From Alkalibacterium sp049389645 (lineage in GTDB: Bacteria; Bacillota; Bacilli; Lactobacillales; Carnobacteriaceae_A): DNA of 64,000 nt. Where the stretch lies: assembly GCF_049389645.1 (NCBI RefSeq), contig NZ_CP186540.1, forward strand, positions 1,674,001 to 1,738,000, in the 5' to 3' direction. The notes under the pieces are model-generated. The model saw nothing but the letters and a program-made list of their open reading frames with translations. It was not told the origin of the DNA and made no database searches. Position numbers and translations under genes: made by a program. Positions 43,459 to 51,926 of this stretch are shown here, in pieces; the first letter of the stretch is position 1, and every line of letters begins with the position of its first letter.

Positions 43459-44892
43459 ATGGGATTTAAAAAAGATTTCTTATGGGGTGGCGCAACAGCG
43501 GCTAACCAGCTGGAAGGCGGATATAACGAAGATGGAAGAGGACTGGCGAACGTCGATGTCGCACCAGTCGGCGAAGATCGTCGGGCTATTATTTCTGGAA
43601 AAGTAAAACATTTAGATTTTGATGACGAGCATTTTTACCCTGCCAAAGAAGCGATCGATCATTTTCATCGCTACAAGGAAGACATTGCTCTGTTCGGCGA
43701 AATGGGATTCAAAACCTACCGACTGTCTATCGCCTGGACACGTATCTTCCCTAAAGGTGATGAAACAGAACCCAATGAAGACGGCTTGAAATTCTATGAA
43801 GATTTATTTAAAGAATGTCACAAACACGGCATCGAACCCTTGGTGACGATCACGCACTTTGATTGCCCGATGCACTTGATCAAAGAATACGGGGGATGGC
43901 GCAACCGTAAGATGGTCGATTTCTATGGCAACTTGACTCGTACCTTGTTTACCCGCTACAAAGGTTTGGTCAAATACTGGCTGACCTTCAACGAGATCAA
44001 TATCATTCTGCATGCCCCATTCATGGGTGCCGGCCTGGTGTTTGAAGAAGGCGAAAACAAAAAGCAAGTGATCTATCAAGCGGCTCACCATGAATTGGTA
44101 TCCAGCGCTCTGGCAACCAAGATCGCCCGTGAAGTGGATCCGGAAATTCAAGTAGGCTGTATGCTGGCTGCAGGCAAGTATTACCCGAACACACCTAATC
44201 CGGTGGATGTTCTGGCCGCACAACAAGCAGACAGACAAAATTACTTCTTCATTGATGTTCAGTCACGCGGGGAATATCCGGCTTATGCCCTGAAAGAGCT
44301 TGAACGTGAAGGCATTGAAATACCATTTGAAGAAGGCGATAAAGAACTGCTCAAAGAATATACGGTGGACTTTATTTCATTCTCTTACTATTCAAGTCGT
44401 GTTGCTTCTGGTGACCCGGAGAATAAAGAGAAATCAGCAGGCAACATCTTTGCATCCGTGAAAAACCCTTATCTTGAAGCGAGTGAGTGGGGATGGCAGA
44501 TCGATCCGCTGGGTATTCGTATTACGATGAACGAAATCTACGACCGTTATCAGAAACCACTCTTCGTGGTGGAAAATGGGCTCGGTGCTATCGATACGCC
44601 TGATGAGAACGGCTATGTCGAAGATGATTACCGCATCGATTATTTATCATCACACATCAAAGCAATGAAAGATGCCGTAGAATTGGATGGCGTAGACTTG
44701 ATGGGTTATACTTCCTGGGGATGTATCGACTTAGTCAGTGCCGGAACAGGTGAGATGAAGAAACGTTATGGGTTCATTTATGTTGACCGCGATAACGAAG
44801 GTAACGGAACATTGGAAAGAACACCTAAAAAATCATTCTACTGGTACAAAAATGTTATTGAAACAAACGGTGAAGACTTAAGCAACGAATAG
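43459..44892 (+). CDS. 6-phospho-beta-glucosidase (glycoside hydrolase family 1)
   Basis: A 477-residue GH1 enzyme. The acid-base Glu179 is in TFNEIN and the nucleophile Glu372 in FVVENGLG. The segment SAGTGEMKKRYGFIYVD near the C-terminus carries the Ser, Lys and Tyr that hold the 6-phosphate in phospho-beta-glucosidases. It would hydrolyse PTS-imported cellobiose- or aryl-type phosphoglycosides. No PTS gene is adjacent, so import is encoded elsewhere. ATG 43459 follows TAGGAGGAAG. Confidence 0.95.
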   Translation: MGFKKDFLWGGATAANQLEGGYNEDGRGLANVDVAPVGEDRRAIISGKVKHLDFDDEHFYPAKEAIDHFHRYKEDIALFGEMGFKTYRLSIAWTRIFPKGDETEPNEDGLKFYEDLFKECHKHGIEPLVTITHFDCPMHLIKEYGGWRNRKMVDFYGNLTRTLFTRYKGLVKYWLTFNEINIILHAPFMGAGLVFEEGENKKQVIYQAAHHELVSSALATKIAREVDPEIQVGCMLAAGKYYPNTPNPVDVLAAQQADRQNYFFIDVQSRGEYPAYALKELEREGIEIPFEEGDKELLKEYTVDFISFSYYSSRVASGDPENKEKSAGNIFASVKNPYLEASEWGWQIDPLGIRITMNEIYDRYQKPLFVVENGLGAIDTPDENGYVEDDYRIDYLSSHIKAMKDAVELDGVDLMGYTSWGCIDLVSAGTGEMKKRYGFIYVDRDNEGNGTLERTPKKSFYWYKNVIETNGEDLSNE

Positions 44893-44904
44893 TTGAATAT
44901 GAAT

Positions 44905-44939
44905 GAAAAGCGCTGGTCCTTTGGGCTGGCGCTTTTTTT
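44905..44939 (+). terminator. Terminator of the beta-glucosidase gene
   Basis: AAAGCGC and GCGCTTT with an inner TGG/CTGG contact, followed by TTTT. Confidence 0.8.
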
Positions 44940-45033
44940 CGTGTTCACTTGAGCGACTGAGCTCATAACGACCAGCAGTTGTTGAGAGATGAAATGAAAT
45001 ACTGTAGAGCATAAAAAATTCAAACTGTATTGT

Positions 45034-45062
45034 TTGATAAGTCGCAAATGTAACCGTATACT
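45034..45062 (+). promoter_or_regulatory. Promoter of the universal stress gene
   Basis: TTGATA, 17 bp, TATACT, giving a leader of about 135 nt. Confidence 0.65.
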
Positions 45063-45119
45063 TAACGTGAAATCATCACTAACTTAGTCATATTTTAGAA
45101 ATTCGAATTATTTATTTCC

Positions 45120-45157
45120 ATCGTTGGGGGATGAAAATCCCTGTTTTGATGAACGAT
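45120..45157 (+). promoter_or_regulatory. GNRA-capped hairpin in the usp leader
   Basis: ATCGTT pairs with AACGAT, and inside GGGGAT pairs with ATCCCT around a GAAA tetraloop. It lies 45 bp before the start codon in an otherwise gene-free leader and may act on translation or stability. Confidence 0.45.
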
Positions 45158-45202
45158 AGAAAGCTATATTACATAAAAGGAGAAATTAAAGGAGGATGTA
45201 AA

Positions 45203-46081
45203 ATGTTTGAAAAAATAATGGTTGCGACTGATTTGTCCAAATCTTCATATGCCCTGGTTGAGTGTCTGGATAGTTTGAAAGAATATGGAACAAAAGAGAT
45301 ATTGTTAGCCCAATGTTTAAGTATGCAAGAGGTTACGTCTGCTGCCTTGAGTTATTCGACTGTCTTCATGGATAGTATCTTACAGGAACAAAAAGAAATA
45401 CTTGAAAAAAAAGGGTTCACTGTAGATACGAGAATCCTCAGTGGTTCAGTGGATAATGAAATGAATGAAATAGCTGAGAAAGAGGATTACTCAGTCATTG
45501 TCGTCGGTGCAGAAAGTGAAAACATGATGAAAGTGCGAATGTTCGGCAGTTTTGCCTATGATGTCATCAGATATGCGCAAAAACCTGTTTTATTGATCAG
45601 ACTTCTTGAAAAAAAGAAAAAAGGCGAAGAGACTGTTGAGGCAATAAACTGTGGCGTAGGGGATAATATTTTGTTTCCTACAGATTTTTCAGAGAATGCG
45701 GAATATGCTTTTGATCATTTGAAAAAAATAATAGCTCAGGGCGCAAAAAAAATCACACTGGTTCATGTCCAGGATGAATCTAAAATCGTCCCTCATCTCA
45801 GCGATAAACTAGAGAAATTTAATGAAATCGATACTAAACGTCTGGAGGACATGAAGCAGGTAATCAGCAGTGGTGGAGAGGTCGAAGTAGATACGGTGAT
45901 ACGTTTTGGTTCGCCATCTGTTGAAATTTTGAAATTAGTGGAAGAACGAGACATAAAACTTGTTGTCATGGGTAGCCAAGGTAGAGGTTTCGTAAAACAA
46001 TTATTTTTAGGCAGTGTCAGTAACAACGTTGCTAGAAGATCTAGTTCATCAGTTCTACTAATACCAGCTTTTAGGAAATAA
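45203..46081 (+). CDS. Tandem-domain universal stress protein
   Basis: A 292-residue protein of two UspA folds. The first (1-150) starts FEKIMVATDLSKSS and ends near SFAYDVIRYAQKPVLLI, with a degenerate ATP loop. The second (about 158-292) has NILFPTDFSENAEYAF and the proper nucleotide loop MGSQGRGFVKQLFLGSVSNNVARRS. Such proteins are induced by stress or starvation; the exact role is unknown. ATG 45203 lies after AAAGGAGGATG; an in-frame ATG at 45131 sits inside the leader hairpin and is not used here. Confidence 0.9.
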   Translation: MFEKIMVATDLSKSSYALVECLDSLKEYGTKEILLAQCLSMQEVTSAALSYSTVFMDSILQEQKEILEKKGFTVDTRILSGSVDNEMNEIAEKEDYSVIVVGAESENMMKVRMFGSFAYDVIRYAQKPVLLIRLLEKKKKGEETVEAINCGVGDNILFPTDFSENAEYAFDHLKKIIAQGAKKITLVHVQDESKIVPHLSDKLEKFNEIDTKRLEDMKQVISSGGEVEVDTVIRFGSPSVEILKLVEERDIKLVVMGSQGRGFVKQLFLGSVSNNVARRSSSSVLLIPAFRK

Positions 46082-46145
46082 AACCGAAGAGATATCAAGT
46101 TGATAAAGCCAAGGTTGCATAGTTGATAGATTTGACAATGATAAT

Positions 46146-46194
46146 AAGATCAGGTCTGCGGTGCTCAAAAGAGTATTGCAGACCTGATCTTTTG
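46146..46194 (+). terminator. Terminator of the usp gene
   Basis: AAGATCAGGTCTGC pairs with GCAGACCTGATCTT; a T run follows. Confidence 0.88.
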
Positions 46195-46370
46195 GTAGAA
46201 AAGTGACAGTTGAAAGCATTATTCTAACTGGTACGTCGATATTATGTGAGGACTTTTATTGATGCATTATGCCAGCTTGAATGTTAAAGTAATAATGAAG
46301 GGCAATGCGGTAATCGCAAAATGTTGGCCCTGAATAACAACTATAGATCTATACAATCTGGAGGATGACT

Positions 46371-46775
46371 ATGAAAAAAATATATTTTCTTTGCACGGGT
46401 AATTCATGCCGAAGTCAAATCGCTGAAGGATATGGTCACAAGTTTTTAGATCCGAATCAGTTTGAAGTAAGAAGTGCGGGTATTGAAACACATGGGTTGA
46501 ACCCTAGAGCGGTTAAAGTGATGGCCGAAGATGGTATAGATATCACAAAGCAAACGTCGGATTTGATCGATACCGAGTACTTCAATCAAGCCGACTTGAT
46601 CATCACGTTGTGTGGCGATGCCAGGGATAAATGCCCAACTATACCGGCCGGCGTCACCCATGTACACTGGGGTTTAGAAGATCCGGCAAAAGCAATCGGA
46701 ACAGAGGAAGAAATTTTATCGGTGTTTCGTGAAACAAGAGAGACGATCAAAGCGAAAGTACAGGCAATCAAGTAA
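46371..46775 (+). CDS. arsC: Arsenate reductase (thioredoxin-coupled type)
   Basis: A 134-residue low-molecular-weight phosphatase-fold protein. The nucleophile loop is CTGNSCR (Cys8, Arg14), and the redox pair is Cys81 and Cys88 in CGDARDKC, the spacing of staphylococcal ArsC. This triad marks a thioredoxin-dependent arsenate reductase rather than a tyrosine phosphatase. GGAGGATGACT precedes ATG 46371. No arsR or arsB efflux gene is nearby, so it is either an orphan resistance gene or served by distant partners. Confidence 0.9.
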   Translation: MKKIYFLCTGNSCRSQIAEGYGHKFLDPNQFEVRSAGIETHGLNPRAVKVMAEDGIDITKQTSDLIDTEYFNQADLIITLCGDARDKCPTIPAGVTHVHWGLEDPAKAIGTEEEILSVFRETRETIKAKVQAIK

Positions 46776-46895
46776 ACCTGTTTATGTTTAAACAGGTCGC
46801 TTCTCGTAAATGTTCAAGCAGAATTACTACAAATCGAATATGATTTTTGTTAGTGAGAGTAGCTTGATAAAAAAACCCCTAGCATTACTGCGATG

Positions 46896-46942
46896 CCCCT
46901 TAGAAGTTGGACGGATAATCCGACACTAAGGGGTCCTTTTTT
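46896..46942 (+). terminator. Palindrome with T-tract, probable terminator
   Basis: CCCCTTAG pairs with CTAAGGGG. Inside, CGGAT faces ATCCG with one base between. TCC plus six T follows, and an A7 run lies upstream on the other side. The GAAGTTGGAC wording resembles ends of some IS3-type elements, but no transposase remnant is present. The rest of the 316-bp gap (46776-47092) shows only a small hairpin after arsC. Confidence 0.6.
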
Positions 46943-47092
46943 GAATTAATTATGAGCATATAAGATGAAATTAAAGAAATAAAAAAGTACACTTAAAAGT
47001 GATTACGTATATTATCCTGAATAGTTAATTATAATGAAGAAACTAGAAGATTCGAATGAGCTTTAATTAATCCTAGAGAGGAATCGCTTATA

Positions 47093-48670
47093 ATGAAATT
47101 AGGTACTGCATTAAAATCTGTGGAGATCATCTCAATAGATTATCCAAGCCTGGAAAGAGACCTGAACACAATTGAAATTCAAAAAATAGCATACCATTCC
47201 AACGAAGTAGCGCCCGGCACCTTATTCGTTTGTATTCGTGGGTATCACATGGATGGACATGCATATGCTAAAACGGCAGTTGAACAAGGCGCCTCAGCAC
47301 TTATTGTTGAAAGATACCTGACGGAACTGGAGATCCCCCAAATCAAAGTAACGGACAGTCGTAACGCCTTAGCGGTTGTAGCCGACAATTTTTATGATCA
47401 ACCTTCCAAAGAACTGCGACTTTTTGGCGTCACGGGTACCAACGGTAAGACGACAATTACCTATATGACTGATGCATTACTTAGCGGTTACGGTCTAGAT
47501 ACCGGTCTTATAGGAACGGTGATGATCAAAAGCAAAGATAGAATCGAAAAAAGTGTCTTAACAACGCCGGAATCTGCAGATCTGCAAAAGCACTTGGCAA
47601 ATATGCGTGATGAAGGTGTCTCACATGTCTCGATGGAGGTGTCTTCGTCAGCTTTAGATCTCAAACGTGTTGCCCAAACGCACTTTGATATCGTTGCGTT
47701 CACCAACATCAACCACGATCATATCGATCTGCATGGTTCTTTCGAGTCTTATTTCGATGCCAAAGCGTCACTCATACGAGAAGCATCAAAAGAAAGTGTA
47801 GCGCTTCTTAATATTGATGAACCGCTGTTGATCCCACTGATGAACCAGACGAAAGCACAAGTCGTGACCTTCGGAATTGAAAACACCTCAGGAACGGTGC
47901 ATCTTTCAGACATAGACCTGTCTTCTGGAAAACCTACTTTTATATTCAACCTTACCCAGCCGCTTATCACCTTGAGTGGCCAGCAGCTTGATCCTATATC
48001 TTTAAAAATCGACCTGCTGGTTCCTGGCTACCATTCAGTTTACAATGCCACAACGGCCATCTTGACAGCGCTACTTAATGATTTGCCTCTTGCCTATGTC
48101 AGATCAGAAATCGGAAAATTTAAAGGTGTTGAAAGACGATTTCATGTCCTTTACGATAAAGAGTTCACCATTATTGATGATTTGCTTCTAAACGAGAATA
48201 ATATCGATTCATCTATGAAGACAGTAGAAGATTTGAACTACGCATCTTTTCATATCGTTCATGCGATCAGAGGTAATAATGGGCAGAAGCTGAGTTTGGA
48301 AAATGCAGAAGCCATGGCCAGATGGTGCCACAAACTGGAGATAGATAAAATAATCTTAACGGCCAGCCATTCACATGTGAAAGAAAAAGATCGAGTGTTG
48401 GAAGAAGAATTGAATACTTTTTTAAATGTTATGGAACAGGCTCAGATCGAAGTCGCTTTCTTTGAAGAATTGGAAGAAGCCTTGGTATGCGGTCTGAAGA
48501 GAATGGAACACGGAGATCTCTTTCTCATCTCTGGAGCAAGAGGTATGGACGATGGTGCAAAAATATGTCTGGAGTTACTTATGGAAATGTATCCTTATGT
48601 CGATCAGCAAGCAATAAGAGATCTACTGAAGACTAAATTAGTTGGCATCTATTCGCCGGTAGACAGTTGA
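47093..48670 (+). CDS. Divergent Mur-ligase paralogue (MurE-like)
   Basis: A 525-residue protein with all three Mur-ligase domains: an N-terminal UDP-binding-type domain (SNEVAPGTLFVCIRGYHMDGH), an ATPase domain with GVTGTNGKTT (about 119-128) and FTNINHDHIDLHG, and a C-terminal ligase domain. Several MurE hallmarks differ: EVSSSAL in place of EVSSHAL, IDDLLLNENNIDSSM in place of the DYAHTPD block, and no DNP(R/A) amino-acid-recognition motif. It is therefore unlikely to be the housekeeping MurE; its substrate is unknown. AGAGAGGAAT precedes the ATG. Photolyase follows 175 bp later. Confidence 0.8.
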   Translation: MKLGTALKSVEIISIDYPSLERDLNTIEIQKIAYHSNEVAPGTLFVCIRGYHMDGHAYAKTAVEQGASALIVERYLTELEIPQIKVTDSRNALAVVADNFYDQPSKELRLFGVTGTNGKTTITYMTDALLSGYGLDTGLIGTVMIKSKDRIEKSVLTTPESADLQKHLANMRDEGVSHVSMEVSSSALDLKRVAQTHFDIVAFTNINHDHIDLHGSFESYFDAKASLIREASKESVALLNIDEPLLIPLMNQTKAQVVTFGIENTSGTVHLSDIDLSSGKPTFIFNLTQPLITLSGQQLDPISLKIDLLVPGYHSVYNATTAILTALLNDLPLAYVRSEIGKFKGVERRFHVLYDKEFTIIDDLLLNENNIDSSMKTVEDLNYASFHIVHAIRGNNGQKLSLENAEAMARWCHKLEIDKIILTASHSHVKEKDRVLEEELNTFLNVMEQAQIEVAFFEELEEALVCGLKRMEHGDLFLISGARGMDDGAKICLELLMEMYPYVDQQAIRDLLKTKLVGIYSPVDS

Positions 48671-48845
48671 ATTAATTCAAAAAGCATCATCATGAGAGAC
48701 CATTTTGGAGAAACCGGTAAAAATAATTCCGGGTTCATATAAAGAAGTAGAATCAGATCCAGCCAGATTCGACCTGTTCATAAACTCAGAGCCAATGTAT
48801 GATAAAATGATAAAGCATGTCATTAAAATGATGAGGAGGGGTCAC

Positions 48846-50282
48846 TTGGTAGCAGTCATGTGGTTTAGAAGAGATTTGAGAATCGAAGACAATGTAGCAT
48901 TGAAGCATGCCTTAGAAGAGTCGGATGAGCTGTTTTTATTGTTCCATGTGAATCCGGATCAGTTTTTAGGTGAGGAGTCCATTAATCAGGCAGCTTTTTT
49001 CAAGAGTGTAGAAATTCTTAGAGAAGAGCTAGATGAAAAGGGTGCGACTTTACATATTCTTTACGGAGATTTAAAAGATTGTTTTACGAGACTGAAGAAA
49101 GAACTCCCGAACTGGTCTGATGTCTATATAAATAGAGATGAGAAGGGTTACGGGCTGGAACGAGACAAGGTAGCGGGAGGATTATTTAAGGAACTTGGCA
49201 TCAAAGCTCATGGGTATCATGACCATCACATCCATTCAGCACAGGAAATAAAAACAAATTCCGGGACATATTATAAAGTGTTTACGCCTTACTTTAATAA
49301 ATGGAAAGAACTGCAAAAACCTCATGTGGTCGACGTGAAGTTCGAAACTGAAAAAATAGTCGGACAGCCTGTTTTTATAGAAGACGAAGATCAATTTGCA
49401 CAACTACTTGATAGGCAGATCCAGGTTGGAAATGCTCAATTAGGCACTCGAGAAGCGCATAAACTGCTGGATGACTTTGTTGAAAATCATTTAAGAGACT
49501 ACAAAGAAGCTAGAGATTACCCGTTGAAGGATGCGACGAGTCATTTGTCCAAACACTTGAGAGCGGGAGAAATCTCCATTCGCACCGTTTATGATAGAGT
49601 GAATCGGGCGGAAAACTCTTTAGGAAAACACACCTTTATTCAAGAACTGGCATGGAGAGATTTCTACAATGCAATCTATGCCACCCATCCTGATCAAAAG
49701 GAAGTCTCTATCAATGCATCCTTCCGTCAGGTGGAATGGGATAACAATGAACAAAATTTCAAAAAATGGCAAGAAGGTCAGACCGGCTTCCCGACAGTGG
49801 ATGCGGCAATGCGCCAACTCAAAGAAACCGGTTGGATGCATAATCGGTTACGTATGTTAACGGCTTCGTTCCTGACCAAGGATCTACTGATCGACTGGAG
49901 ATGGGGAGAAAAGTATTTTCAGGAAATGCTGAATGATTATGATGCAGCCAGCAACATAGGCGGTTGGCAATGGGCCTCCTCGACCGGTGCGGATGGCGTT
50001 CCTTACTTTAGAGTGTTCAATCCGACAACACAGTCAGAAAAATTCGATAAAGATGGCAGTTTTATCAAAAAGTATGTCCCCGAACTTAAAGCTATCGATA
50101 ATAAAAAGATACATGAACCATCAAAACTGACAGCAGAAGAACAAGAAACTTTTGGTGTGGTCATCGGTGAAGATTATCCGGGACCGATCGTCTCGCATAA
50201 AAGAAGTCGGGAGCTGGCCATTCAGGCATTTGAAAACAGCAAAAAGAAAACAGAAAACATGAAAGCTGCAGATCCGAAGTAA
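48846..50282 (+). CDS. phr: Deoxyribodipyrimidine photolyase
   Basis: A 478-residue light-dependent DNA repair flavoenzyme. The N-terminal photolyase domain starts VAVMWFRRDLRIEDN. The FAD-binding half has ELAWRDFYNAI, TGWMHNRLRMLTASFLTKDLLIDWRWGE and DYDAASNIGGWQWASSTGAD, including the conserved Trp and Asn residues near the flavin. The start is TTG 48846, five bases after GGAGGGG, and gives the usual length. The same frame is open for 47 more codons up to TTG 48705, discussed among the findings. Confidence 0.92.
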   Translation: MVAVMWFRRDLRIEDNVALKHALEESDELFLLFHVNPDQFLGEESINQAAFFKSVEILREELDEKGATLHILYGDLKDCFTRLKKELPNWSDVYINRDEKGYGLERDKVAGGLFKELGIKAHGYHDHHIHSAQEIKTNSGTYYKVFTPYFNKWKELQKPHVVDVKFETEKIVGQPVFIEDEDQFAQLLDRQIQVGNAQLGTREAHKLLDDFVENHLRDYKEARDYPLKDATSHLSKHLRAGEISIRTVYDRVNRAENSLGKHTFIQELAWRDFYNAIYATHPDQKEVSINASFRQVEWDNNEQNFKKWQEGQTGFPTVDAAMRQLKETGWMHNRLRMLTASFLTKDLLIDWRWGEKYFQEMLNDYDAASNIGGWQWASSTGADGVPYFRVFNPTTQSEKFDKDGSFIKKYVPELKAIDNKKIHEPSKLTAEEQETFGVVIGEDYPGPIVSHKRSRELAIQAFENSKKKTENMKAADPK

Positions 50283-50367
50283 AAGTATAATATCAGGTCG
50301 ATTTGATTGGGTTTAAATATCGGTCTACAAAACAGAATCATGCTAGACTGTTTCTAGATTTTTACTA

Positions 50368-50384
50368 TTTGACCTTTACTGACC
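50368..50384 (-). promoter_or_regulatory. CtsR operator
   Basis: Read on the minus strand, GGTCAGTAAAGGTCAAA matches the CtsR direct repeat (GGTCAAA, three bases, GGTCAAA) at 15 of 17 positions. It covers the clpP -35, so CtsR would repress until heat or protein stress. Confidence 0.8.
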
Positions 50385-50397
50385 AATGCGATATAAT
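50369..50397 (+). promoter_or_regulatory. Promoter of clpP
   Basis: TTGACC, 17 bp, TATAAT. Confidence 0.8.
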
Positions 50398-50466
50398 TTA
50401 TTTAGATTCATTTCAATATAAAATTATGCTACACTTATTTAGAATCATATTTTAGGAGGAAATTAG

Positions 50467-51063
50467 ATGAATTTAGTACCTACAGTTATCGAACAATCGC
50501 CACGTGGTGAACGTGCTTATGACATTTATTCCCGTTTATTGAAAGACCGCATTATCATGTTGGGAGGTCCAGTTGACGATCAAGTCGCTAACTCGATCAT
50601 AGCCCAGTTATTATTCCTGGATGCGCAAGATCCTGAAAAAGACATTTATCTATACATCAACTCTCCAGGAGGAAGCGTCACAGCAGGCTTAGCTATTTTT
50701 GATACAATGAACTTCATTAAAGCTGATGTTCAAACGATTGCTATCGGTTTAGCAGCTTCTATGGGAAGTTTCTTGCTTGCAGCGGGTGTGAAAGGTAAAC
50801 GATTTGCTTTACCAAACACTGAAATCTTGATCCACCAACCTTTAGGTGGCGCACAAGGTCAGGCAACTGAAATCGAAATTGCTGCCAGACATATTTTGAA
50901 AACAAGAGATCGTTTAAACAAAATTTTGGTTGAGCGTACAGGTAATAGTATAGAAGTAATCGAACGTGACACAGATCGCGACTTCTTCATGACAGCGCAA
51001 GAAGCAAAAGCATACGGTATCGTAGATGAAATCATGGAAAGTACTGCTGATTTAGCTGAATAA
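50467..51063 (+). CDS. clpP: ATP-dependent Clp protease proteolytic subunit
   Basis: A 198-residue serine protease forming the tetradecameric Clp chamber. The triad is Ser98 (AASMGSF), His123 (IHQPLGG) and Asp172 (DTDRDF), all at family positions. It partners with Clp ATPases in degrading regulatory and damaged proteins. AGGAGGAAATTAG precedes the ATG. It is a single gene with its own CtsR-type promoter and terminator. Confidence 0.98.
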   Translation: MNLVPTVIEQSPRGERAYDIYSRLLKDRIIMLGGPVDDQVANSIIAQLLFLDAQDPEKDIYLYINSPGGSVTAGLAIFDTMNFIKADVQTIAIGLAASMGSFLLAAGVKGKRFALPNTEILIHQPLGGAQGQATEIEIAARHILKTRDRLNKILVERTGNSIEVIERDTDRDFFMTAQEAKAYGIVDEIMESTADLAE

Positions 51064-51073
51064 TTTTTTAAGT

Positions 51074-51107
51074 AAAACGATCTGCTCAATAGAGTAGGTC
51101 GTTTTTC
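51074..51107 (+). terminator. Terminator of clpP
   Basis: AAACGA-CTGCTC pairs with GAGTAG-TCGTTT around AATA; TTT follows. Confidence 0.8.
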
Positions 51108-51228
51108 TTGGTTACTTATTGGTAAAGTAAGTGATTTAGGCCAAAGCGTTTGACTGGTTATCTATTTTTTTCAAGAGTATAATTAGAAAAGTAGAGTAAT
51201 GTAGAGAAATACTGAAGGGAGTGTGTGG

Positions 51229-51765
51229 ATGGATATATCAGAAATTAATAGGAAGACCATAACGACAGAGGGGGGATTTCATTTTGGAGATCCCAATGCA
51301 CCTGTCAAAGTTGTTGAATTCATTAATTTAAGATGTCCGTTTTGCAAAATGTGGTGGAAGACCGCTTCAGCCGTTTTGGATGAATACGAGAAGAATGGTA
51401 AAGTGGAACGAATCGTTAAGCATTTTGATAAAAAGAAGCCCGGACTGGACAAAGGGAATGTTCTGCACAGCTATCTTGATTACGGTGATCCTGAACGAAC
51501 TCGGGAAGACATCGATTATTATGTAGATCATTTAGATGAATGGGGCAACTTATCCAAAGCAGATATAGCAACCTATGCAGAAGACAAAAGGCAATCAGTA
51601 AAGCAGAATAATTCAGACCAATCAGAAGCTGTCATTAATGAAACAGAAAAAGCAAATGTCTCAATGGTTCCTACTGTTGTTATCGGTGAGCATATCTTTG
51701 ATGAGAATATTTTAGAAGATGAATTAAAACAAATCATTGAAGAAGAGTTGTTAAAAAACGGATAA
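51229..51765 (+). CDS. DsbA/Thioredoxin_4-type oxidoreductase
   Basis: A 178-residue thioredoxin-fold protein with the active site CPFC in NLRCPFCKMWW (about residues 36-39), an inserted helical domain and the cis-Pro loop VSMVPTVVIGEHIF. There is no signal peptide, so it is likely cytosolic, unlike classic DsbA. The role may be thiol-disulfide exchange or stress protection. ATG 51229 follows GAAGGGAG; the in-frame GTG two codons earlier is less well placed. Confidence 0.85.
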   Translation: MDISEINRKTITTEGGFHFGDPNAPVKVVEFINLRCPFCKMWWKTASAVLDEYEKNGKVERIVKHFDKKKPGLDKGNVLHSYLDYGDPERTREDIDYYVDHLDEWGNLSKADIATYAEDKRQSVKQNNSDQSEAVINETEKANVSMVPTVVIGEHIFDENILEDELKQIIEEELLKNG

Positions 51766-51815
51766 AATAGAGGTTTGACAGGACCTCTAAAGTCCCGCAA
51801 ATTTGGTTTGATGGG

Positions 51816-51844
51816 TTGAATTATGACCCGCATCCTGTTACACT
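51816..51844 (+). promoter_or_regulatory. Promoter of the glycolytic operon
   Basis: TTGAAT, 17 bp, TACACT. Upstream, GGAC-N7-GTCC at 51781-51795 is an imperfect palindrome in the place where a CggR operator could lie; that role is a guess. Confidence 0.5.
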
Positions 51845-51926
51845 ATGAATGAAGTTAAAACAAGAATAGTTGTCCTGATTTAAAAAAGTTGACCTATAGA
51901 TGCAAAGGAAAGGTGCTTGTGCAAGT

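Noticed and set aside
45131..45202. Upstream ATG as the start of the universal stress protein
   Set aside because: It lies inside a stable hairpin without its own proper site, while ATG 45203 follows AAAGGAGGATG and matches the family start.
46896..46942. Insertion sequence remnant
   Set aside because: Only an end-like palindrome is present; there is no transposase fragment, and a terminator explains it.
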